A DNA stretch of 64,000 bases from Anastrepha obliqua. Taxonomy: Eukaryota; Arthropoda; Insecta; Diptera; Tephritidae. The position numbers were made by a program, and so were the translations under genes. Of this stretch, positions 21,702 to 32,400 are shown piece after piece. Each line of letters begins with the position of its first letter. Within the stretch, counting starts at the first letter, position 1. The notes below the pieces were generated by a model. The model did not search any database and had not been told where the DNA came from. It worked only from the letters and a program-made list of their open reading frames with translations. Location: contig NC_072893.1 in the NCBI RefSeq assembly GCF_027943255.1, positions 27,302,001-27,366,000 of the forward strand, given 5' to 3'.

Positions 21702-24493
21702 ATGCATATAGAAATTCAGGTGGCATTAAATTTCGTGATTTCGTATCTGTACAATAAACTGCCAAGGCGACGAGTAAATATTTTTGGAGAGGAGCTCGAA
21801 AAGGCATTGAAGGATAAGTTCCAAGGTCACTGGTATCCGGAGAAGCCATTCAAGGTGAGTACATGCCGGCAGTTGAGTGAAAATTAATTAGAAAAATGAA
21901 TATTTTCAATTAGACCAAAAATCTAACAGCATAGTACACCTGCGCTCAAAATAATAGGAGCGCAACGAGATACCAAATTTTAAATATTATATATTTTTGT
22001 TTTGTATTAATGTTTTCTTTTATGTTTTATAAAAGTATGGTGCGTATGACTCAAAGCTCCAAACTTGGTACAAAACGCACAAAAATTTAACAAAATTGAA
22101 AAGAATTAAAAAAAAAATTTAAAAAAATTAAAAAAAAATGTTCCTTAAAATTCTCAACTTTTTCAGCAGAATTGAAAAAAAAATTAAAAAAAAAAAATAA
22201 ATTGGCGTGTTCACTTCTGTTAGGTGTTTGGCCGAGCTCCTCCTCGTATTTGTGGCGTGCGACTTGTTGTTGTTCCACAAATGGAGGGGCCTACAGTTTC
22301 AAGCTGACTCCGAATGGCCGATGGGTTTTTATGAGCAGCTTTTTCATGGCAGAAATACACGCGGCGGCTTGTCATTGCCGGTCGAAAGGCGACCGCTATT
22401 AGAAGAAACTTTTTCTTACATTTCACTTTATCTTGCATTACAAGAAAACTGATGCCTTCTTCATGCTCTCTCCAAGATATATAGTGTTTCTTTATTTTCC
22501 ATGATAGCTTCCAATCAGCGATCAAGTCTGGTCAAAAAGCATTAGGGAAGCACCCCGAATAAGAGGAGTTGGCGACTAGTAAACAAAAAAATAAACAAAC
22601 GTAGTAAAAAACACGTTTATCCAACCTTTCAAACACTTAATAACGACTATTCGGGAGTAGCTAATTTAGGACCAGTTAGGAAGTCATTTCACACATTTCT
22701 GTTTTCCTGTCACAACTGATTTAAAGTTCATTGAGGTTGTAATTTTTTTACCAATAAGTAAATAGAATATTTTATTTGTATTTTTTTTTCATGAAATATT
22801 TTCTCTTCCAATTTCAGGGCTCGGCATTCCGTTGCTTGAAAACTGGTGACCCCATTGACTCGGTATTGGAACGTGCGGCACGCGAGAGTAGTGTACCTAT
22901 TGCTGATATTCTAGAAAATTTACCTGCTGAGCTCTCCGTTTGGGTGGATCCCGGCGAGGTGTCGTATCGCATAGGCGAGAAGGGTGCGGTGAAGGTAAAT
23001 TAGCTTATATAATTTTTAATTATTTTTAACTTAGTATTCCCAGTCAATCCACTTATTTTTAGTTAAAAATCCTCATACTTTTATCTAATTGCCTTTAATT
23101 GTATCTGCAGATTCTGTACTCGGAAAATAGCGACAATCATGAAGACAACACATCGGCCGACCGTGAGGTCAACAAGACCTTCAATCCGGAAGCGCAAAGC
23201 TTCCGACCTATCGATGCGGTTAACACGAGCATGAATAGCTTAAATCTGAGTCCGAAAACTTCACCGCATGCAGGCTCCTCACCGCATTCAGCTTCCTCCA
23301 ATTCGCCCACCTACAAGGGCAGTCCCAATCCCGCTGCATCGGCCAATGGCTCATTTATGCAGCGCACACAGGCACCTCTAACATTCACAACAGCCACCTT
23401 TGCTCAGACGAAATTCGGCAGCACCAAATTGAAAACCAGTTCCAAACGTACCAACAGGTTGGTATAAAATTCGTGTGAACGCCGCACCTCAGCAGCTACT
23501 AACAAATATTTTAATTGATTTTTCTCATTACTTCGCAGCAGCAGTTCGTATCGTATGTCGCCCACAGAGTTCTCTAACTATATTAAACAACGTGCCATGC
23601 AACAACAACAACAACTTCATCACGGCGCTCATGGTGCACCGAATGTAGGACAGCCGCCAAATCATTTCGGTCCCATAGGACCCGTCTCCCCAGCACGCTC
23701 ACTCTCACCGAATCCACTGTCACTCGGCCTTGGACAGAATGGCGCCACAGCGGATCCCTTTTACTTCCCCAACATGGCCTCAATGGGTATGTATCCTCAA
23801 TTCAATGGACATCGAAATGTATTCGACGCGCAATTCTACGCTGCCGAAAATAACGGAATGTATGGCGGTGGCGCACCAAACAATCCGGCCAACGGCAGTC
23901 ATGGCAAATTCAACAACTACTTAGATCCACATGGCTTCTATGGACTGGGCGGCAATCAACATTTACAACAATCTGCGGCTGCCGCCGCTGCTGCTGCTGC
24001 TGCTGCAGCTGCCGCCCATCAACAACAACATCAGCAACAATCGCAAATGGCACCACCACCACCACCAGGCGTCGTTGGCTCACCAATGCCAACGCAACAG
24101 CAACAGCAACAACAAGCAAATGGTAGTGGCAAAAATGCCATTGATAAGAGTGCAGTTGATAACAATACCACTGGCAACAACAACACGAATAACGGTATTA
24201 CATTAACTGTTTCGAAAGGCAGCAATGTCACAGAAACAACAAACACAGCCAACAATGCAGTCAACAGCACTGCCAATGCAGCTGCAGCAACACCCACTGC
24301 AGTCAGTCCATCGCCATTGGCTGCAGCAGCTGCTGCCGCAGTAGCAGCAAGCGCTGCCGCCGCCGCTGCTGCTAACAGCACCAATCAACAACAACAACAG
24401 CAAGACTCAAACAACTCGAAACTGATCGATGGTCTCAATTCGTTCTATTCCAATGCAACTGGACCCTACCAGCAGTTGTTGGTGGCCAACTAA
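21702..24493 (+). CDS. Tob: Tob, BTG/Tob-family antiproliferative protein
   Basis: Tob is an adaptor that binds the CAF1/Pop2 deadenylase of the CCR4-NOT complex and promotes mRNA decay and antiproliferative control. The four coding exons are 21702-21854, 22818-22994, 23111-23457 and 23539-24493. All introns are GT-AG (963, 116 and 81 bases), and the exons join to 543 codons without frame conflict. The BTG domain fills residues 1-110: box A about 40-57 ([16 protein letters not shown]), box B about 86-105 ([20 protein letters not shown]), with a basic KLPRRR at 19-24 like a nuclear signal. At 133-143 [11 protein letters not shown] fits a PAM2 motif (poly(A)-binding protein contact), with Phe where Leu is usual. 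The C-terminal half is disordered: Ser/Pro-rich, Gln-rich, with long Ala and Gln runs and an Asn/Thr-rich part. The start is chosen because [23 protein letters not shown] is the family's N-terminus. Confidence 0.96.
22196..22425 (-). mobile_element. SINE copy 3 in Tob intron 1
   Basis: The insert lies inside intron 1 of Tob (21855-22817), antisense to the gene. It has the same body as the other SINE copies: CGGTCGCCTTTCGACCGGCA, then CATGAAAAAGCTGCTCATAAA, the GGAGTCAGCTTGAAACTGTA block, GGAACAACAACAAGTCGCAC, and CGGCCAAACACCTAACAG, ending GCCAATTTATTTTTTT. The tRNA-like head is absent, so the copy is 5'-truncated or belongs to a longer element of which the SINE uses only the 3' end. It carries no gene; open frames through it are repeat-derived. 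Confidence 0.75.
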
Positions 24494-25370
24494 GGTGGTT
24501 TTTTGTTGGGGTGAGCGCGTGGGAGAGAGAGCGAATGTAAGGGAGTAACGAATGTAACATACACAGCGCCGTAGAGAAAAGAGAAGAAATTGAATATTGA
24601 AGCTGTAGAAAGGAAGAATAGAATATTTTTTTAAATGCTTATTTTTTAGAATTATTGCAAAAGCAAAAAAAGAAATATTAAAATATATGTATGTAAAGAA
24701 AACATTAGCAGAATGAGGGAAGTTAGGCGAAGGAACAGGCAAGTGAGTAGTGCAAAGCGTAATTTTTTAAAAGGAAAATATGATAAGCAACTAAACATAC
24801 AAAGCAAATGTATACAAATGTAAAACCTGTAATAAATACATGCAAACAAATACGCAAAACATTACATAGCAAGTAAATACAAATACTATTACATATATTA
24901 CTGCAATGCTAGAATATATGAAAACGGAATTCAAGAGAAGGAACCAATTGCAAAGAGACGTGGAAGCAGCAATAAAGATAAATAAATAACCTGCGCTTCG
25001 CTAACGAAGAACGCCAATATGTCCAGAGGCAGTGCCAGAGGAGGGGAGTTTTGTAATAGAAATACACGCAGATGTATGTGTGACAACAGGATGGCAATGG
25101 AAATGCTAAAATGCGCTGTTTTTAGAAATAAATTAGCAAATTAAATACAAAGAAAACCTAACCTAAAAAACAAAACAAAAAAAAAAAAAACAAACACTAT
25201 CAGATTAGTATAAATTTCAAGTCGTTTTATTAACTAGTTGTAATCGATTAAACAAGAAAAGAAGAAAGAAGAAAAGTGAAAAAGCAGAAGAGCATGAAAA
25301 AATCGGAGAAACAACTAAGTATATAACAAAAGCAAAGAAGATACGATATAAATAAAGTCTTATTATAATA
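24494..25370 (+). other. Tob: Tob 3' UTR (proximal part)
   Basis: A-rich untranslated sequence follows the TAA at 24491-24493. AATAAA poly(A) signals stand at 24831-24836 and, in a stronger context (AATAAAGTCTTATTATAATA), at 25351-25356, so the transcript may end near 25370. Many similar A-rich stretches further downstream mean that longer isoforms cannot be ruled out. Confidence 0.5.
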
Positions 25371-27165
25371 AGTTTTAAAATTAGTCAAAAGTGAAAATCG
25401 TTTTGCTGTTTTTTATACCCACACATTTTTCTAATATTCAAATGTTGTATTATATAAGAAAATGAAAATGTTAAATGTTTTATATATATTATTGTATAAC
25501 TACTTATTACTATTATATTATATTATTATTGCTATTACTATTATTGTAACTAAACAAAAGCAAATCTAGTGAAAAATGTTAAGAAAATCAACCGCAGTAC
25601 TTTAGTAAACACTTAAGTAACTACATACAAACACACACACACACATATGTACACTCAAGCACTCACCAAAAGCCACACACGCCTAACACACGCTGGCCAC
25701 AGACAGGCAAGCGCCAAGCATGAAAGGCGCGCTGCATGCGGGAGTAAAGACACCTGGAAGTATAACAGCTTGGATTGACGCTGATTTGTAACCGAGTAAC
25801 CGAGTAAGAACTTCCACGACATCAACAACAACAACAACAGCAACATTAATAACAAAATATGCAACTGTTCGCCGTATATCTTCGGGCCGACAAGCGATCG
25901 GTGAGTACGAGTACGAGAAGAAATTGTGATGCACAACCGGACTAGTGTAACAGAGAGGGGTAGTAAGCCCCTTAAATGGCAGAACCGCTCGCACTTTGTA
26001 GCCTAGCGCCGCATGCTTACTTTCTGTGCGCCAGCAGTGTACATTTGTATTGTATGTACCAATAAGTACCTTTAACACTTTGACCTTGTGACCTTGTGCG
26101 GTGCATGCGTGCGTGCGTGCGCGTGTGCGTGCGACGACATCTCAGTCTTTAACAATTAAGTGTGCAATAAATTACATGATGTATCTCCTAAACTACCTTG
26201 ATTTGTCAACAAGTTTGTAGAAAATATATATATCTTTTTTAGTTCAATTTACAATTAAAGCGTAATTTTTTATTAATTATTCTAATGTTAACATACATAT
26301 ATGTAAATGCATATATTTTGTAATGCCTACCTACATACATACATACATATATGCATACATATATATGTATATATATATATAAATATAATTTTACATATTT
26401 TTCTAATTCAATCAAATTTGTTACTGTGAAAAGTAGTGTTTTTTTATTATTATTAATATATTATTATTACTATTACATGCATAAATGTTATTTTAACACA
26501 TACGTACATACATACTTATGATGAGGAAAGAACTATACCAATATAAAATGTATTAGAAAAAAACGCAAAGCAAAGCAAAACAACAAAAACAAAAAAACCA
26601 AAAAACAACAACTAAAATTATTACCTAAATGAGCTGTTTATTTTGTACAGAGTTTTTTGCTAGTACATTGCAACATACATACATACAATATTCGTTTTTA
26701 TTTTTAACATTAATGATTTTTTTATACTTTTTATACAAAAAAAATACAATGTTTGTAGTGATTATAAATTTTGAAACTTTTTTATTGAGAATATAATAAA
26801 AACTTTTCCACGTTACATTAATTAAACAAAAAATATACAAATGGAGGACTTTTTCATTTCTATTATTTTCCTGTTGTTGGAGTGTGAACGAAGAAGGTTT
26901 CCTGGAGTTCAGTGAACGAAATGAGCTGAATGAAATGAGGTGCAGTGCCGAAGCAGTGACGTTTTGGGTAAAGATTTTTGCAATAACCATTTAAAAGGGT
27001 TAGAGCGACAAATAAGCAATTTTCCATTTTTAATTTGCAATTATTTATGAATTACAAAAAAATAACAGCCACTTTCCTTTTGTGTGCGCATTTATTCGCC
27101 GTTTGCTAGCCTGCATATTCCAAAGAAAATTAAAGTGAAACAAAGTAAAGTTAACCAGAATTAAA
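25371..27165. other. AT-rich noncoding with microsatellites
   Basis: No gene is seen. There is (CA)n near 25631-25645, a (TGCG)n/(CG)-rich tract at 26100-26132, (ACAT)n and (TA)n at 26290-26390, and AT-rich low-complexity sequence. It may include distal Tob 3' UTR. Confidence 0.5.
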
Positions 27166-28195
27166 TTAACCTAACCTCAAAAATTTTAACTTGAAAAAAG
27201 CAAGAAAAAAAAATAAATTCAAGCAATTCAAATCTAGAAAAAAGTAATATATTTATATGAAAAAAATATATGAAAAAACTTTCCCCTATATTAAAACGAG
27301 ATTAGCACTGAATTTTTTGTTTTTTTTGAACCTAACCTCAAAAATTTTAGCTTGAAGCAAGAAAAAACATAAAATCAAGCAATTCCAAATAAATATGAAA
27401 AAACTTTCCCCTATATTAAAATGAGACTAGCACTGATTTTTTTTTTTTGTACTAACCTAAAAAATGTCGACTTGAAAAAAGCAAGAAAAAAACATAAATT
27501 CAAGCAATTCAAATCTGGAAAAAATAATTAAACTAAATTTTTTTTTTAACCTAACCTCAAAAATTTTGACTTGAAAAAAAGTATATGAAAAAACTTCCCA
27601 ATTTCAGAAACCTTATATTAAAATGACATTAGCACTGAATTTTTTTCTTAACCTAACCTAAAAAATGTTGACTTGGAAAAAGCAAGAAAAAAACATAAAC
27701 TCAAGCAATTCAAATCTGGAAAAAAGCATATGAAAAACTTCCCAGTTTCAGAAACCTCATATTAAATTGAGATTAGCACTGAAGCTTTTTTTTTTAACCT
27801 AACCTAAAAAATTTTGACTTGAAAAAGCAAAAAAAAAATATAAGTTCAAGCAATTCAAATCTAGAAAAAATATATGAAAAACTTCCCAGCTTCAGAAACT
27901 TTATATTAAAATGAGATTAGCACTGAATTTTTTTCTTAACCTAACCTAAAAAATGTTGACTTGGAAAAAGCAAGAAAAAAACATAAATTCAAGCAATTCA
28001 AATCTGGAAAAAAGCATATGAAAAACTTCGCAGTTTCAGAAACCTCATATTAAAATGAGATTAGCACTGAACCTAACCTAAAAAATTTTGACTTGAAAAA
28101 AGCAGGAGAAAACATAAATTAAAGCAATTCAAATCTGGAAAAAAAGTATATGGAAAAATTGTATGAAAAAACTTTCCAGTTTCAGAAACCCTATA
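27166..28195 (+). repeat. Tandem array with AACCTAACCT units
   Basis: About eight degenerate units of 100-160 bases. Each starts near AACCTAACCT(C/A)AAAAATTTTGACTTG (27170, 27330, 27455, 27549, 27651, 27797, 27937, 28072). They continue through AAGCAAGAAAAAAACATAAA and TCAAGCAATTCAAATCTGGA and end in CTTCCCAGTTTCAGAAACC, then ATATTAAAATGAGATTAGCACTGAA. The last unit is interrupted after ATATTAA by TTAA MITE 2 and resumes at 28938 with TTAAAATGAGATTAGCACTGAG. No coding signal is seen. Confidence 0.9.
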
Positions 28196-28941
28196 TTAAG
28201 GGGACAGATACCTGTAAACGGCCATATTTTTCCTGATTTTTATTAAAATTATTTAAAATGAAGAAGTCAATATATTTTTTTCAAAATTGGCATGCAGTTT
28301 ATTTATATATTAAAATAATACAATTTTTTTTTATTTTTTATTTTAATCATTTAAAATGGCGGATGTATACTCAATTCTTTCAGGAAGGTCGCAGCGGGGC
28401 TTCTCAATCGGCCGACATTGTAGCATCGGCGTCAGTGACCTGAATACAAAAAATCAAAATTTTTTTTGTTTATCAATGTCATAATTTCTATATGAATTAA
28501 AAAAAATGGAAAAAAATTCGTGGAATAAAATGCTTCAAAAAAAAATTAACTTTGGGACGAATTTTCCAACAATTTTTGCTTCGAAAAATTATTTTTTCGA
28601 AAAATTTTCGAATTGATAATTCACATTGAAAATAATATCATAAAAAAGATGTGTGCAAAATTTCAGGAAGATCGGTCAATAACTTTTCGAGTTATCGTGT
28701 ACGCCAATACGAAAAATATAGCTTTGAGAAAAACGCGTCTGAAGTTTGAATACAACGCAACTATACCTCTCCCAGCGCTCGAACGCAAAGAATAGAGTCG
28801 TCACGGTTGACGATCTATAATATAAAAAAATACTTAAATTTACGTTCTAAAAATATTTTGACATATTCTTAAAGGATTATATTAACATTTTATGAAAAAA
28901 ATAAATTTGTTTCCAAGTTTTACAGGTATCTGTCCGCTTAA
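28196..28941. mobile_element. TTAA-flanked MITE 2 (piggyBac-like)
   Basis: TTAA at 28196-28199 and 28938-28941 encloses 738 bases. The ends are GGGGACAGATACCTGTAAA and, complemented, GCGGACAGATACCTGTAAA, an 18-19-base inverted repeat with one mismatch. The insertion site is known exactly because it splits a tandem unit whose other copies read ATATTAAAATGAG, so the element sits in an intact TTAA. The internal block has GAGAAAAACGC at 28726-28736, preceded by AATAACTTTTCGAGTTATCG and followed by CCAGCGCTCGAACGC. It has no transposase. Confidence 0.92.
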
Positions 28942-30640
28942 AATGAGATTAGCACTGAGTTTTTTTTTTTTTGTTTATTCAAAACCCCATAAGCGGCGCT
29001 TTACCGGCCCTGAAAAGTAAAAGAAGCGCCAAAAAACCATTTGTTTTTTTTTATATATAAACTGAAGATCAATCACGCATTCGTTTACGTATAACCAGCC
29101 TAACTTTAACTTGCTTTAGTTAAAAAAATATTTTTTTATAGGTAGGTATGAACAACCGCGCATATTTTAAAACTGAAGATCAATCACGCATTTGTTTACT
29201 TACAACCAACCCAGCTACTCATTCGAACCATGCACACTTTAAGCAAGCAATATTCCACCACTTCAATTTCATAATAGTCATAAAAACTTTAGAAAACTTC
29301 GTCTAAAAGTGTCTACTGAGACCTTAGTTTGAGATTCTAAACCTAACCTAAACCAAACCTAACCCAAATGCAACATAAAAACACCAAAGAAATAGCAAAA
29401 GCGGATACAATAAAATCTCTTAGAATATCTAATTGAAATGCCTAAATCCTGTAGGCAATTCTCAAACGTTTGTTCCACAACTTTTAATATATTTACATAT
29501 ATTATAAATATTATAAATATTTAAAACTTAATACAAAAAAATCTGACATAACCTTGAAAATTTTCTGAAATACTGAAAAAAAATAAGAAATCGTAAAATG
29601 GTTATGGTAACTTTGGTTTTAAACAAAATCTAAAATAACAGCGTACCTCGGCGTTCTGACTTAACCTCAATTTATCTTAAAACTCAGAAGTTAACCTCAC
29701 TCAACGAAATTTCAAAAAACCCTTAAATTAAATCTAATTGTGGCCAGTGTTGCTCGCATTCTGCTCTTTTAAGCGTTAGCCAAAGCAAACACAACCAAGC
29801 AAACTTAAAATAGTTCAATGTAATGGAAAATTAAGCCAAGTTTTTATATAAATGTCTAACCATAACCGTTGAATCCTTATGCGTTTTTTGCTAAGCCAAA
29901 ACCTAAAAAGTTACCTTAACAAATTTGGTGTTGTAACATAACCGCAATTTAATTTAGCACTCCACTAAGCCTTTAAAAACGAATTGAGAAAATTTAAATA
30001 ATTAAAAAAATGTGTAACAGCAATTAAAAAAAAAAAACTTTTTTTATGCATATAATTGTTGTGTTCTCAAAAAATCTACGTTCGCCCAATTTAAAGTCAA
30101 ATTAACCTAACCTCAAAAATGAGTATCTAACTTTTCTTGCTAGCAGAAGCAAGCACTTTTTGTCACCGTCAGTTACTATTTGGAATATCCTATTTGCTAT
30201 AATCGAGATTTTCAAAATATTACCTTAACAAGTTTACCACCTTGAAAAAGTGTCTTTCAAAAAATGTCTACTCAGAAAAAGTTAAAATATGTATCTACAT
30301 TTTTGATCGAAAATATCTATATAAATAATAGAACAGGAACTTTTACAAGCAAAAAAGTCCATTAAATGTGTACAACGTGGTTAGTACTAGAACTCATCAA
30401 TAGTTACGTATGTATTTGGGGTATTCACAACGAACTCCACAGTCAGCAAATTTGCTTGAACGCGTTAATTTTTTTTTATTAATTTTTAATATTTTTTATT
30501 GTTGTTTTTTTTAATATAGTCACACCTTAATTGAACTTATAATAGTTATCGCTTTTTCATCGAATCTTTGAATTTTATCGTCCCTCTACTTTTTACCGGT
30601 CAAAGCACTTGAGCACTAATTTTTCTTTTTTCACTTACTA
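28942..30640. other. AT-rich noncoding with scattered CCTAAC words
   Basis: No gene. A short duplication is visible: AACTGAAGATCAATCACGCATT at 29060 and again at 29170. CCTAACCTAA words occur at 29341-29365 and 30106. A few AAGCAAGCACTTTTTGTCACCGTCAG bases near 30149 recur inside the next array at 31760. Confidence 0.45.
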
Positions 30641-32400
30641 GTGATTAATAAATATTTCTAATTGAGATCTTTTTGCGCTTCACGAGGCTATGCAAATTTT
30701 TGTGTGAAAGTTTTGATACTTTATTTTCACACTTCTTTTCTTAAGCTTTCACTTAATATATTTCCGCGATGAAAGTTTTCAAACTGATTTAAAAGCTTTG
30801 GCAAACTTATTCGATAAGAAGCTTTTTATGAGCTTTCTACTTCTAGCTTTTCTTTCTTTTCACTTACTCATGGCCAAAATATTTGTGAAATAGAGAACCT
30901 ATTGTGCTTCACCAATTAACGCAAATTTTTTTGTGAACATTTTTATACTTTATTTCCCAACTTTTTTTGTGACAATTTTTATACTTTATTTCCCAACTTT
31001 TTTTCTTAAGCTAAGTGAAAGCAGATTCGCGAAGTGAAAGTTTTCAAACTAATTCAAAAGCTTCGGCATCTATTTAAATATGAAGCTTTTTCATAAGCTT
31101 TTATTAGATTTTCTTTCTGCTTACTTAGTCGTGAAAATTGGGAACTTGTTGCGGTTCACTTTATGTTCCTACTTTTTTTCTTAAGCTTTCACTTAGCATA
31201 TTTCCATATTTGAAAGTTTTCATACTCATTCAAAAGCTTTGGCATTAATTTCAATAAGAAGCTTTTCTTATAAGCTTTCAATAATTTTTTTATTCTTGTA
31301 TGCAATTTTTTATTCCTCAATTTCCTATTTATTTTCTTAAGCTTTCACTTGGTGAATTCGAATAATCAAAGTTTTCAAACTCTTCCAAAAGCTTTGGCGT
31401 TAATTTCAATAAGAAGCTTTTTTATAAGCTTTCAATAGCTTTTCTTTCTTCTAACTTACTCGTGGTTAAAAGTGTGAATTAAACAACTTCTTGCGCTTCA
31501 CCATCTTACCCAAATTTTTGTGTGAAAGTTTTGATACTTTATTTTCCTACTTCTTTTCTAGAGCTTTCACCTGCTGGATTTGCATAATGAAAATTGTCAA
31601 ATTTATGCACTGATTGAAAACCTTTAGCATTAATTTCAATGAGAAGTCAAACCAATTTTCATAAGCTTTCGGGAGTTTCAAATAAGCTTTCGAGCATTTC
31701 CCTTCAATCAAATATTTGCTTCTTTTCTAAAGTTAGCACTTGGCGGATTTGGTTAATGAAGCAAGCACTTTTTGTCACCGTCAGAATGTAAAAACTAAAG
31801 CTTTCAAATTTATGCACTGATTGAAAAACTTTGTCACTAATTTCAATGAGAAGCTTATTTTATAAGCTTTCGGGAGTTTCAAATAAGCTTTCGATAATTT
31901 TCCATGAATCAAATATTTGCTTCTTTTCTTAAGCTTTCATTAAATTGAAAAATTTTGACATTAATTTCAATGAGAAAGTTTTTTCATAAGCTTCCGGGAG
32001 TTTCAAATAAGCTTTCGAGCATTTCCCTTCAATCAAATATTTGCTTCTTTTCTAAAAGTAGCACTTGCCGGATTTGCATAATGAAAGTTTTCAAATTTAT
32101 ACACTGATTGAAAATCTTTAGCGTCAATTTCAATGCGGAGCTTTCTTTATAAGCTTTCGAGAGTTCCAAATAAGCTTTCGAGCTTTTTCCTTGAATCAAA
32201 TATTTGCTTCTTTTCTTAAGCTTTCACTAATTGAAAAACTTTGACATTAATTTCTATGAGTTGCTTCTTTTCTTAAGCTTTCACTTGGCGGATTTGCGTA
32301 ATGAAAGCTTCCCAATTTATGCACTGATTCACACAAATTTTCCATAATTTCAATGAAAAGCTTTTATCTGAAGCTTGCGGGAATTTCCTTTGAATATTTA
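30640..32400 (+). repeat. Degenerate AAGCTTTC tandem array
   Basis: About ten to twelve degenerate units of 110-270 bases. The common core is TTCTTAAGCTTTCACTTGGCG, then GGATTTGCATAATGAAAGTT, TTCAAA-TTATGCACTGATT, ATTAATTTCAATGAGAAGC, TTTTTATAAGCTTTC and GAATCAAATATTTGCTTC. Cores begin near 30740, 31005, 31175, 31335, 31560, 31732, 31937, 32050, 32213 and 32272. The AAGCTT word occurs dozens of times. Units toward the right are more alike. There is no open frame of note. Confidence 0.88.

Noticed and set aside
23583..24403. Minus-strand and other-frame open frames in the Tob last exon
   Set aside because: Shadows of the Ala/Gln-rich Tob exon, caused by repeated GCN and CAR codons.
27166..28195. 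Telomeric (TTAGG)n origin for the AACCTAACCT array
   Set aside because: Only one or two pentamers occur per unit of 100-160 bases; it is a complex satellite, not a telomere tract.
30640..32400. CRISPR-like array of repeats and spacers
   Set aside because: Units are degenerate, variable in length and contiguous, in a eukaryotic genome; no uniform repeats or spacers and no cas genes.
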